Positions 17,453-25,209 of a stretch of DNA of 64,000 nt are shown here, piece by piece. The stretch's first letter is position 1. Every line of letters begins with the position of its first letter. Under the pieces are notes generated by a model. It saw nothing but the letters and a program-made list of their open reading frames with translations, did not search any database and was not told the origin of the DNA. Source of the DNA: Lysobacter sp. cf310 (GTDB lineage: Bacteria; Pseudomonadota; Gammaproteobacteria; Xanthomonadales; Xanthomonadaceae). The stretch covers positions 62,001 through 126,000 of the forward strand of contig NZ_FOSS01000001.1 of NCBI RefSeq assembly GCF_900114355.1. Direction: 5' to 3'. The position numbers and the translations under genes were made by a program.

Positions 17453-17962
17453 TTACTCTTCGCAGACTTCTTCCGATTCGACGACCGGCACCTGATGGGC
17501 CGCCTGACGATTCAGGCTGAGGTACTCATCGCTGACCTCGCCTTCCCGGCGATACCACAGCAATCGCTCGCCACTGCGAACGAAATAGGCGGCATCGGCG
17601 GTATAGGCCGGACAGCGCGCGTAGCCGCCGCGCTGCTCGGTGGTGGTGCACACGTCCACCTCGAGCTTGTCGTCCCGAAGCCTGCCCCGGAAATTGCCGT
17701 CCGAGCCCCAGATGTCGGTGCCGTCGCTCCAGGTGCCGGTATAGCCAGCGCCATCGCGGGTGAGGGTGATGCCGACGTAGTGGCCCTTGTAACAGCGGGT
17801 ACTGAAACCCCAGTCGCCGGCGAACGGATCGGTACCGACGCCCGTCGCCGCCTTGGTCGCCGTGAGTCGCGGGTTCTGCGCCGAGCAGGCGCCGCCCGAC
17901 AAGGCCAATGCAGCCAGGCACAGCATCGTCCAGGCCTTGCGCCGGACGGATCGATCCAACAT
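17453..17962 (-). CDS. Probable periplasmic immunity protein (X-Tfi) for the adjacent effector
   Basis: Exported protein of 169 residues. The ATG at 17962 follows AAGGAG. A basic N-terminus and hydrophobic stretch (MLCLAALALSGGAC) end at Cys26; the box lacks the usual Leu at -3, so lipidation is uncertain and ordinary cleavage is possible. The mature part is rich in aromatic residues and Gly (DPFAGDWGFSTRC, GAGYTGTWSDGTDIWGSDGN) and reads as a compact beta fold. Position just upstream of an XVIPCD effector and export to the periplasm are both typical of X-Tfi immunity proteins. No sequence family was recognised, so the role rests on context. Confidence 0.65.
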   Translation of the reverse strand: MLDRSVRRKAWTMLCLAALALSGGACSAQNPRLTATKAATGVGTDPFAGDWGFSTRCYKGHYVGITLTRDGAGYTGTWSDGTDIWGSDGNFRGRLRDDKLEVDVCTTTEQRGGYARCPAYTADAAYFVRSGERLLWYRREGEVSDEYLSLNRQAAHQVPVVESEEVCEE

Positions 17963-18101
17963 TCCGCTCTCCTTGTGGGCTTGCCGCTCGCCGCGAAGCC
18001 GCAGGCGGCCCCGTTCCATCGCCCGCAGAATAACGCCGGCCGGCGCGGGCGGGCAGGCGAAAGACGCCGGCATGCGCCGAACCGAAGCGCCGATGCGGGG
18101 A

Positions 18102-18548
18102 TCAGGCGGCCCGCTCGCGCGCGTGATGCGCCTGCAGGCGGCTGTTCCAATCGTTGATCGTGTCCAGCAGGCGCGCACGCAGCAAGCGCGCGTCCTGCTG
18201 CGTATCCGTCAGCGCCAGGGTGCGCGCGTGGCAGACCAGCGCGCCGCCGGCGCTTTCTTCGATCCGCCATCGGTGCAGTCCGGGCCAGGGCCCGTGCAGC
18301 AACGCCCATTCGAGCCGGCGCCCGGGTTCCACCCAGGTCAGGCGCGCGACCGCCAGCGCCTCGTGCTCGCGCCAGCACAGCGCGGTGCCCGGCTGTGCCG
18401 GGCCTATTCGATGGGCGACGCGGATGTGCTCGTGCCAATGCGGCCAGGCGTCGAGGTCGATCAGGCAGTCCCAGATGGCGGCGGGACTGGCGTCGACGCG
18501 CACGCAGGCGCCGACGGCGATGGAGTGGGCATGGGAGGACGGTGTCAG
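18102..18548 (-). CDS. SRPBCC (START-like) superfamily protein, possible CTG start
   Basis: Small lipid/hydrophobe-binding-fold protein, about 148 residues. The core reads SPAAIWDCLIDLDAWPHWHE then HIRVAHRIGP, and WVEPGRRLEWALLHGPWPGLHRW, as in polyketide-cyclase-like SRPBCC proteins. The first ATG/GTG/TTG codon in frame is GTG at 18503, which has no ribosome-binding site and would cut the first beta strand (HSIAVGACVRVDAS). A CTG at 18548 has a perfect AGGAG six bases upstream and restores that strand, so it is chosen here. The ligand is unknown. It lies upstream of the immunity gene on the same strand but 139 bases away. Confidence 0.6.
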   Translation of the reverse strand: MTPSSHAHSIAVGACVRVDASPAAIWDCLIDLDAWPHWHEHIRVAHRIGPAQPGTALCWREHEALAVARLTWVEPGRRLEWALLHGPWPGLHRWRIEESAGGALVCHARTLALTDTQQDARLLRARLLDTINDWNSRLQAHHARERAA

Positions 18549-18763
18549 AGGCGACTCCTGATGGCGCGACGCGCGGTCGCGTTGATGACATGGATACGTC
18601 GAAGGCGACGACGGTTTCAGCGCCGCCGGGGCGGGCCCGAGGCGCGAACGGCGGGGCTTACGGCGCCGTCCGTCGTCCGACGCGAAAACCGCGGCCCGGC
18701 GCTGGCCGACGCGCCGCGCAGGCGGCGTTTCCTGCCTTGGAGCACTCAGGAGGAGTGGCGGCC

Positions 18764-19750
18764 ATGGCGATGATCTGCCGGCAGGTCGAGGAACGTTTCA
18801 AGGAAATCCGCGAATCCATCAGCGAGACCGTCGAAACCATCCGCAAGGAATTCCAGGAAAAGGTCTGCGAGTCCCTGCCCTGGCCGCTGGACTGGTTCTG
18901 CAAGCTGGTGACGCGGGTGATCTTCGAGACCATCCGCATCGTCGTGGTGGTCATACTCGAAGTGGTGCGGGTGGTGTCCCGCGTCGTCTGCGAGTTCGTC
19001 ACCGCCGTGCTGTACGTGGTCGGCGCCGCGTTGTCGACGCTGATCAATGTGCCGTTTCTGGGGCCGATCGTGCGCGGCGCGATCCGACTGATCATGGAAG
19101 CCTGGTCGCAAGGCGTCGGCCTGGTCGACGCGGGCGCGCGCCTGCTCGGCATCCGCATCACCAAATACCTGCGGGTCTGCATCATCGTCTTGCGCGAGGA
19201 CTCCGGCGCCCTGACCGCGCCCGCCGCCAGCCTGGCGACCGCGATCGCGCTGGCCGAATCGACGTTCTATCGCGGCGCGAAAGTGCGCCTGAAGGTGCTG
19301 GGCATCCACGAGCCCAGACAGCCCGCGCCCCGCGACGCACTGGACGTGCATAGCGAGGCCGGCGCGATCTGGGAGGAACTGTGGCTACCGGGCGGCTACT
19401 ACGAGGCCGCCGCCACCGCCAACTGCACCGAAGAATCCTTTCTGCGTCTGATCGGCCTCGGCGGCCCGGTGATCGCGTTCGTGGTGCGCTCGATCGAGGG
19501 CGGCCCGACCGGCTGTTCCTTGGGGCCGTTGACCGACTACATCACCGTGGAACGCGCCTGCTTCGTCGGCGCCGGCGCCGACCCGACCGTGCTGGCCCAC
19601 GAGCTCGCCCACGCCTGCTCGCTGGGGCATGTCTCGGACCCGACCAATCTGATGTTCGGCAGCAGCGGCGTCGGCCAACTGCGCGGCACCGCGCTGTCGC
19701 CGCTGCAGAGCACCCTGCTGCGCAACAACCGCCACGTGACCTACGTATGA
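18764..19750 (+). CDS. Membrane-associated metzincin-like metalloprotease, uncharacterised
   Basis: Unknown protein of 328 residues. The ATG at 18764 follows AGGAGG. Residues 1-35 are a charged amphipathic helix with several Glu/Arg pairs. Residues 48-112 are strongly hydrophobic (RIVVVVILEVVRVVSRVVCE), followed by a soluble domain. Residues 279-289 read HELAHACSLGH, which keeps the three His and the Glu of the HExxHxxGxxH metzincin motif but has Ser in place of the conserved Gly. NLMFGS at 295-300 supplies a Met-turn-like Met297. A zinc protease anchored in a membrane is inferred. A bidirectional terminator follows directly. Confidence 0.7.
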   Translation: MAMICRQVEERFKEIRESISETVETIRKEFQEKVCESLPWPLDWFCKLVTRVIFETIRIVVVVILEVVRVVSRVVCEFVTAVLYVVGAALSTLINVPFLGPIVRGAIRLIMEAWSQGVGLVDAGARLLGIRITKYLRVCIIVLREDSGALTAPAASLATAIALAESTFYRGAKVRLKVLGIHEPRQPAPRDALDVHSEAGAIWEELWLPGGYYEAAATANCTEESFLRLIGLGGPVIAFVVRSIEGGPTGCSLGPLTDYITVERACFVGAGADPTVLAHELAHACSLGHVSDPTNLMFGSSGVGQLRGTALSPLQSTLLRNNRHVTYV

Positions 19751-19777
19751 GCCCGCTCGTTCCGGGGCCCGAAAACG

Positions 19778-19805
19778 AAAAACCCCTGATTTCTCAGGGG
19801 TTTTT
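19778..19805. terminator. Bidirectional intrinsic terminator
   Basis: AAAAACCCCTGA and TCAGGGGTTTTT form a 12-base stem with a four-base loop (TTTC). T-runs occur on both strands, so it can end the metzincin-like gene on the plus strand and the tRNA-Leu transcript on the minus strand. Confidence 0.9.
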
Positions 19806-19813
19806 CTGAATAG

Positions 19814-19898
<85 letters not shown>

Positions 19899-19932
19899 CT
19901 ATCGCAACGCCGTCGACGCTGCGAGGAGGCGT

Positions 19933-19961
19933 ATGTTGCGTTGCGGTGAGGCGGCTGTCAA
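19933..19961 (-). promoter_or_regulatory. Candidate sigma-70 promoter for tRNA-Leu
   Basis: On the minus strand a perfect TTGACA (-35, 19961-19956) is followed after 17 bases by CAACAT (-10, 19938-19933); shifting by one gives AACATA. The tRNA begins 34 bases downstream of the -10 box. Confidence 0.55.
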
Positions 19962-20159
19962 CGGTTTTGTCACAACGCCGGCTCAACGCCGAAATCGGCA
20001 AGGCCGGCCGCCCCCGGGGCCCACCGGGGACTGGCCGGCGTGGCGTGCGGCGCACGCGCGCGGCTCCGCACGCGCAACACCAGGCGAGATCGCGACCACG
20101 GCGCAGTACGCCGACGGGTAGAATCGTGCGGTCACGCCTTAGCGAGTTGATTGCGTTCC

Positions 20160-22403
20160 ATGACTGATTCCGTCCGTCCGGTGTTCCACGGCTTCGAACA
20201 GATCCCGCTGCGCGAGTACGCCGAGCGCGCCTACCTCGATTATTCGATGTACGTGGTGCTCGACCGCGCCCTGCCCTTCCTCGGCGACGGCCTCAAGCCG
20301 GTCCAGCGCCGCATCATCTATTCGATGAGCGAGCTCGGCCTCAACGCCGCCGCCAAGCCCAAGAAGTCCGCGCGCACCGTCGGCGACGTGATCGGTAAGT
20401 ACCACCCGCACGGCGACAGCGCCTGCTACGAAGCCATGGTCCTCATGGCCCAGCCGTTCTCGTACCGCTACCCGCTGGTCGAGGGCCAGGGCAATTTCGG
20501 TTCCAGCGACGATCCCAAGTCGTTCGCGGCGATGCGCTACACCGAGTCCAAGCTGACCCCGATCGCCGAAGTGCTGCTGGGCGAGCTCGGCCATGGCACG
20601 GTCGACTGGGTGCCCAACTTCGACGGCACCCTGGAAGAGCCGACCTGGATGCCGGCGCGCCTGCCGCACCTGCTGCTCAACGGCACCACCGGCATCGCGG
20701 TCGGCATGGCCACCGACGTGCCGCCGCACAACCTCAACGAAGTCGTCAGCGCCTGCGTGCGCCTGCTCGACGACCCGGACGCGACCACCCGCGACCTGTG
20801 CGAGCACGTGCTCGGCCCGGACTATCCGACCACCGCCGAGATCATCACCCCGCGCGCCGACCTGATCGCGATGTACGAAACCGGCCTGGGCAGCGTGCGT
20901 GCGCGCGCCACCTGGGTGAAGGAAGCGCAGAACTTCGTGATCACCGCGCTGCCTTACCAGGCCTCGCCGGGCAAGATCATCGAACAGATCGCCCAGCAGA
21001 TGCGCGCCAAGAAGCTGCCCTGGCTGGAAGACCTGCGCGACGAGTCCGACCACGCCAATCCGACCCGGATCGTGCTGGTGCCGCGCTCCAACCGCGTCGA
21101 TGCCGAACAGCTGATGGGTCATCTGTTCGCGACCACCGATCTGGAAAAGAGCTACCGCGTCAACGTCAACGTGATCGGCCTGGACGGCCGCCCCCAGGTC
21201 AAGGGCCTGAAGGCGCTGCTGAGCGAGTGGCTGGTGTTCCGCACCGACACCGTCACCCGCCGCCTCACCCATCGCCTGGAAAAGGTCGAGCGCCGCCTGC
21301 ACCTGTTGGAAGGCCTGCTGATCGCGTTCCTCAATCTGGACGAAGTGATCCGCATCATCCGCACCGAGGACGAACCGCGTCCGGTGCTGATGGAGCGCTT
21401 CGGGCTCAGCGAGGACCAGACCGACTACATCCTGGAAACCAAGCTGCGCCAGCTCGCGCGGCTGGAAGAGATGAAGATCCGCGGCGAACAGGCCGAGCTG
21501 GCCAAGGAACGCGAGCAGCTGATCGCCACCCTGGGCAGCAAGGCCAAGCTCAAGAAGCTGGTCAAGGACGAGCTGCTGGCCGACGCCAAGAAGTTCGGCG
21601 ATGCGCGCCGCTCGCCGCTGGTCGCCCGCGACGCCGCCCAGGCCCTGTCGGAAACCGAGCTGGTGGCCAGCGAGCCGATGACCGTGGTGCTCAGCGAGAA
21701 GGGCTGGGTGCGCGCGGCCAAGGGCCACGACATCGACGCGGCGACCCTGAGCTATCGCGACGGCGACGGCCTGCTGGGCTCGGTCAAGAGCCGCAGCACG
21801 CAGCAGGTCGCGTTCCTGGATTCGACCGGCCGCGCCTACTCCACCGTGGTCCATGGCCTGCCCTCGGCGCGCGGTAACGGTGAGCCGCTGACCGGGCGCT
21901 TCTCGCCCGCCGCCGGCGCTTCGTTCCAGGCCCTGGCCAGCGGCGACAACGACAGCCGTTTCGTGCTGGCGTCCAGCCACGGCTATGGCTTCGTGACCCG
22001 TTTCGAAAACCTGACCGGCCGCAACAAGGCCGGCAAGGCCATGCTGTCGCTGACCCCGAACGCCAAGGTGCTGCAGCCGGCTGCGGTCGGCACGGTCGAA
22101 GCCGACCGGGTGGTCGCGGTGACCAACGTCGGCCACCTGCTCGCGTTCCCGGTCTCGGAGTTGCCCGAGCTGGACAAGGGCAAAGGCAACAAGATCATCG
22201 ACATCCCCAAGGCCAAGCTCGGCACCGAGCGCGTGGTCGCGGTAGCGGTGGTCGCGCCGGGCACGACGCTGAGCGTGCGTTCGGGCACGCGCACCATGAG
22301 CCTGTCCTGGAAGGACCTGGACGCCTACGTGGGCGCGCGCGCGACCCGCGGCGGCCTGCTGCCGCGCGGCTGGCAGAAGGTCGAAGGCTTGTCGGTCGAG
22401 TGA
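20160..22403 (+). CDS. parC: DNA topoisomerase IV subunit A
   Basis: Breakage-reunion subunit of topoisomerase IV, which decatenates daughter chromosomes with ParE, 747 residues. The ATG at 20160 is chosen over a TTG three codons earlier. [20 protein letters not shown] and [20 protein letters not shown] are typical of ParC; the catalytic tyrosine is Tyr127 in AAMRYTES. The quinolone-resistance positions carry the usual susceptible residues, Ser87 and Glu91. The C-terminal domain is a short pinwheel with repeated strands ([44 protein letters not shown]). The upstream TAGAAT at 20119-20124 could be its -10 box. Confidence 0.96.
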   Translation: MTDSVRPVFHGFEQIPLREYAERAYLDYSMYVVLDRALPFLGDGLKPVQRRIIYSMSELGLNAAAKPKKSARTVGDVIGKYHPHGDSACYEAMVLMAQPFSYRYPLVEGQGNFGSSDDPKSFAAMRYTESKLTPIAEVLLGELGHGTVDWVPNFDGTLEEPTWMPARLPHLLLNGTTGIAVGMATDVPPHNLNEVVSACVRLLDDPDATTRDLCEHVLGPDYPTTAEIITPRADLIAMYETGLGSVRARATWVKEAQNFVITALPYQASPGKIIEQIAQQMRAKKLPWLEDLRDESDHANPTRIVLVPRSNRVDAEQLMGHLFATTDLEKSYRVNVNVIGLDGRPQVKGLKALLSEWLVFRTDTVTRRLTHRLEKVERRLHLLEGLLIAFLNLDEVIRIIRTEDEPRPVLMERFGLSEDQTDYILETKLRQLARLEEMKIRGEQAELAKEREQLIATLGSKAKLKKLVKDELLADAKKFGDARRSPLVARDAAQALSETELVASEPMTVVLSEKGWVRAAKGHDIDAATLSYRDGDGLLGSVKSRSTQQVAFLDSTGRAYSTVVHGLPSARGNGEPLTGRFSPAAGASFQALASGDNDSRFVLASSHGYGFVTRFENLTGRNKAGKAMLSLTPNAKVLQPAAVGTVEADRVVAVTNVGHLLAFPVSELPELDKGKGNKIIDIPKAKLGTERVVAVAVVAPGTTLSVRSGTRTMSLSWKDLDAYVGARATRGGLLPRGWQKVEGLSVE

Positions 22404-22413
22404 GCTGAGCGAC

Positions 22414-23070
22414 GTGGAAGCGGAGTTCTGGCAGCAACGCTGGCGCGAGCGGCAGATCGGCTTCCATCAGGAACGGCCGTCGCCGCTGCTGCTCAAGCAT
22501 TGGCCGTCGCTGGGCCTGGCGTCGGCCAGCCGGGTATTCGTACCGCTGGCCGGCAAGACGCTGGACATGGCCTGGTTCGCCTCGCAGGGCCATCGCGTGC
22601 TCGGCGTGGAGCTGTCGCAAATCGCGGTCGAGGAGTTCTTCGCCGAACACGGCCTGAGCCCCGCGGTCGAGGCGACCCGCTACGGCCGCCACTACCGGGC
22701 CGGCGCGATCGAACTGATCTGCGGCGACGCCTTCGCGCTGAGCGCCGAACTGCTGGCGGATTGCGCGGCCGTGTTCGACCGCGCCGCCCTGATCGCCCTG
22801 CCGCCGCCGCTGCGCGAACGCTATGCGGGCGAACTCTACCCGCGCCTGCCCGCCGGCTGCCGCGGCCTGCTGATCACGCTGGAATATCCGCAGCACGAGA
22901 AGCAGGGCCCGCCGTTCTCGGTGGTCGAGCAGGAAGTCCATCGCCTGTACTCGCCGGACTGGCGGCTGCGCACGCTGGAGCGCCGCGACATCCTCGCCCA
23001 GCAACCGGCCTTCGTCGCCGACGGCGTGACCGCGCTGGACACCGTGGTTTACGCGCTGGAGCGCGACTGA
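22414..23070 (+). CDS. tpm: Thiopurine S-methyltransferase
   Basis: S-adenosylmethionine-dependent methyltransferase, 218 residues, the usual bacterial TPMT length. It begins with GTG at 22414, ten bases after the parC stop, so the two are probably cotranscribed. Family signatures are EFWQQRWRERQIGFHQ, RVFVPLAGKTLDMAWFASQG (SAM-binding loop), VLGVELSQIAVEEFF and FDRAALIALPPPLRERYA. Bacterial members methylate thiopurines and selenium or tellurium compounds; the natural substrate here cannot be told from sequence. Confidence 0.93.
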   Translation: MEAEFWQQRWRERQIGFHQERPSPLLLKHWPSLGLASASRVFVPLAGKTLDMAWFASQGHRVLGVELSQIAVEEFFAEHGLSPAVEATRYGRHYRAGAIELICGDAFALSAELLADCAAVFDRAALIALPPPLRERYAGELYPRLPAGCRGLLITLEYPQHEKQGPPFSVVEQEVHRLYSPDWRLRTLERRDILAQQPAFVADGVTALDTVVYALERD

Positions 23071-23357
23071 GGCTAGACGCCGGTGGGTCATGGCGGCCGG
23101 CGTTCGCGCCGCGCGATGCGAACGCAGCCCAAGCGCAACTCCCGATGGGCACGATGCCTCGCCGCCCGCGCGATGCGACGAAACCACGGAATCGTGGGAT
23201 GAATTGCAGTGACGGCGACATGCGCAGATCCGACAATGGCAACGACGGCCACGCGGCCGTCGTTGCCGCCGGCGGCGGTCCCGCCGCAGCCCCCTCGGGG
23301 GCCGGTCAGGAACGGCCGCTGCCGGCATTACCCACTAGCACGCAAGGATCTGCGTCC

Positions 23358-23825
23358 ATGAAATCTACCCACCCTCGCCTCGCCCTGATCGCTGCGGCCC
23401 TGTTGCTGCCCCTGACCGCCGCGGCGACACCGCCCCCGGACGCCACCGCGCGCATCTCGATCTGCAACGGCGGTTACTTCGCCGTGATGTCGCTGGACTT
23501 CGGCAACACCGGCACCACCGCCACCGTCATCGCCAAGGCCAACGTGATCAGCACGCCGGCCGGTCCCTTCCCACCCGCGCCGCCGTACTACGCGGTCTAT
23601 GCCGCGGCCTCGCACCGTCCGGACGCGGGCTCGGCCTGGTCCACCAACGACCAGAACCTGGAAGGCGTCTCGTCCTACCCGGCCTCGCCGGCCAGCGCGA
23701 CCAAGATGGCGTTCCGCTCCGCGACCTGCGAACTGGCCGGCAACGCCGTGGTCAGCGTGCATTGCCCTAGCGGTCAGTGGGAATACAAGACCCTGGAACG
23801 CACCTGGGTCGGCTGCGGTCTGTAA
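23358..23825 (+). CDS. Small secreted hypothetical protein
   Basis: 155 residues with a clear signal peptide (MKSTHPRLALIAAALLLPLT, likely cut after AAA near residue 23). The mature part has four cysteines (in ISICNGGYF, RSATCELAG, SVHCPSG and WVGCGL), enough for two disulfides, and strands typical of an extracellular beta fold. I do not recognise the family. The 287 bases upstream hold no other gene and no clear promoter. A hairpin terminator follows. Confidence 0.75.
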   Translation: MKSTHPRLALIAAALLLPLTAAATPPPDATARISICNGGYFAVMSLDFGNTGTTATVIAKANVISTPAGPFPPAPPYYAVYAAASHRPDAGSAWSTNDQNLEGVSSYPASPASATKMAFRSATCELAGNAVVSVHCPSGQWEYKTLERTWVGCGL

Positions 23826-23847
23826 GCGCGCTTAAGCCGTCGCCACG

Positions 23848-23876
23848 AACGGGCGCCGCCAAGGCGGCGCCCGTTT
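23848..23876. terminator. Hairpin terminator between convergent genes
   Basis: ACGGGCGCCGCC and GGCGGCGCCCGT form a 12-base GC-rich stem with a two-base AA loop (the inner pairs probably open), followed by TTC on the plus strand and a short run on the other. It lies between the plus-strand secreted gene and the minus-strand aldolase-like gene. The T-run is short, so efficiency is uncertain. Confidence 0.6.
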
Positions 23877-23895
23877 CGCATGCGAGCGCGATGGC

Positions 23896-25053
23896 TCAGG
23901 CCTTCGCGGCTTCGATCAAACCCTGCGCGATCGCCTCGGCGCTGGAGCGCAGCACGCTCGGGTTGACCTGCATCGCGAACTCGCCGGTCTGCGGGTGCGG
24001 CCGCGACAACAGCAAGCCGCGCTGCTTGGCGCGCTCGCGAAAGGCCTGCGTATCGCCGGAGACCGCAAGAAAATAGCGGCTGGTGCCTGCGGGCAGCTTG
24101 CGCGACTTGAAACGACGATCCTTGGCCAGCAGCGCCAGCATGCGCTCGGTGAGCTGCCAGGACTGCGCGTAATCGGCCTCGTAACGGTCCAGGTACTGCG
24201 CGGCCACCGCGACCCCCGGCCAGGCCTGCGGCAGGGAGCCGCCGAACATGCGCCGGGTGTGATACAGGCCGTCGATGAAGGCCGAATCGCCCGCCAGGAT
24301 GGCCCCCGACATGCCGTTGAAGTGCTTCCACAGCGACACGAACACGGTGTCGAACAAGGCCGCGTACTCCTGCAGGCTGCGACCGGAGTGATACGGCAGA
24401 TTGAACAGCCGCGCGCCGTCCAGGTGCAGGCGGATGCCCTCGCCGCGCGCGTACGCGCTCAGGCGCACCAACTCGTCGTAGTCGGCCATCTCGTGGTCGC
24501 GGCGCCGCACCGGCGACTCGATCGAAATCGCGCCGATCTTCATCGGCACGCGCCCGCCTGCGGACCGGCCGACCCAGTCGCGCGCCTCGTCCACCGTGAG
24601 GGTGCTGCGCCCCGGCGCCAGCGGAATCAGGTTGAGCCCGCTGAGGATCTCGCCGCCGTCGCCGCTGTCGTTATAGAAATGGCTTTCGGCCTGCACCAGC
24701 ACGCGGCGGTCGGCGCCGGCCAGCTTGCGCAGCGCGATGTGGTTGGCGAGGGTACCGGTGGGCACGAACATCGCCGCCGGCTTGCCCAGCTTCTGGGCGA
24801 AGCGGGCCTCCAGCTCGGCGACGATGCCGCCGTTGGAATAGTTGTCCGCTTCGATGCCGGCCCCGGCGCTCATGCGCTCCAGCAGCACCGCGTACTCGCG
24901 CGAGCTCAGGCCCAGGCCGTCGTCGTAGAAATTGACGTGCTTGAACAAGTCCGCGTCGGCGTGGCCGGCCGCCGCCGGCGCGGCCGCCGCTTGCGCGAGC
25001 ACGGGCGAGACCGCCGTCAAACCGCTTACTGCGATGAATCGGCGTCTGTCCAT
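23896..25053 (-). CDS. Threonine-aldolase/beta-eliminating-lyase-like protein with Tat signal
   Basis: PLP-dependent fold-type I protein, 385 residues. The core matches low-specificity threonine aldolases: FVPTGTLANHIALRK, AESHFYND, IRLHLDGARLFNLPY (Asp212 contacts PLP) and TVFVSLWKHFNGMSGAIL with Lys243 in the Schiff-base lysine position. Unlike LtaE, it begins MDRRRFIAVSGLTAVSPVLA, a twin-arginine signal with an Ala-rich cleavage region, so it may be folded with PLP in the cytoplasm and exported. The lysine context (LWKHF) also differs from the SKGLGAPVG of LtaE. Substrate is unknown. It follows asnB on the same strand with a 156-base gap. Confidence 0.82.
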   Translation of the reverse strand: MDRRRFIAVSGLTAVSPVLAQAAAAPAAAGHADADLFKHVNFYDDGLGLSSREYAVLLERMSAGAGIEADNYSNGGIVAELEARFAQKLGKPAAMFVPTGTLANHIALRKLAGADRRVLVQAESHFYNDSGDGGEILSGLNLIPLAPGRSTLTVDEARDWVGRSAGGRVPMKIGAISIESPVRRRDHEMADYDELVRLSAYARGEGIRLHLDGARLFNLPYHSGRSLQEYAALFDTVFVSLWKHFNGMSGAILAGDSAFIDGLYHTRRMFGGSLPQAWPGVAVAAQYLDRYEADYAQSWQLTERMLALLAKDRRFKSRKLPAGTSRYFLAVSGDTQAFRERAKQRGLLLSRPHPQTGEFAMQVNPSVLRSSAEAIAQGLIEAAKA

Positions 25054-25209
25054 GCGCGCATCCCGGATTCGTGGTGGCCGGGATCATAACGCAGCGTATT
25101 CGTGGCGATGCGCGCCTCGCCGCATGCGTCGAAACCTTGCGCGTCGTCCGAACGCCGACGGCGCGGCGCGCCGTGTAGCGCACGCCGCACCGGACCGCAT
25201 CGAACCCGC

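Noticed and set aside
20139-22136. 665-codon minus-strand frame opposite parC
   Set aside because: Shadow of parC, which has all catalytic motifs.
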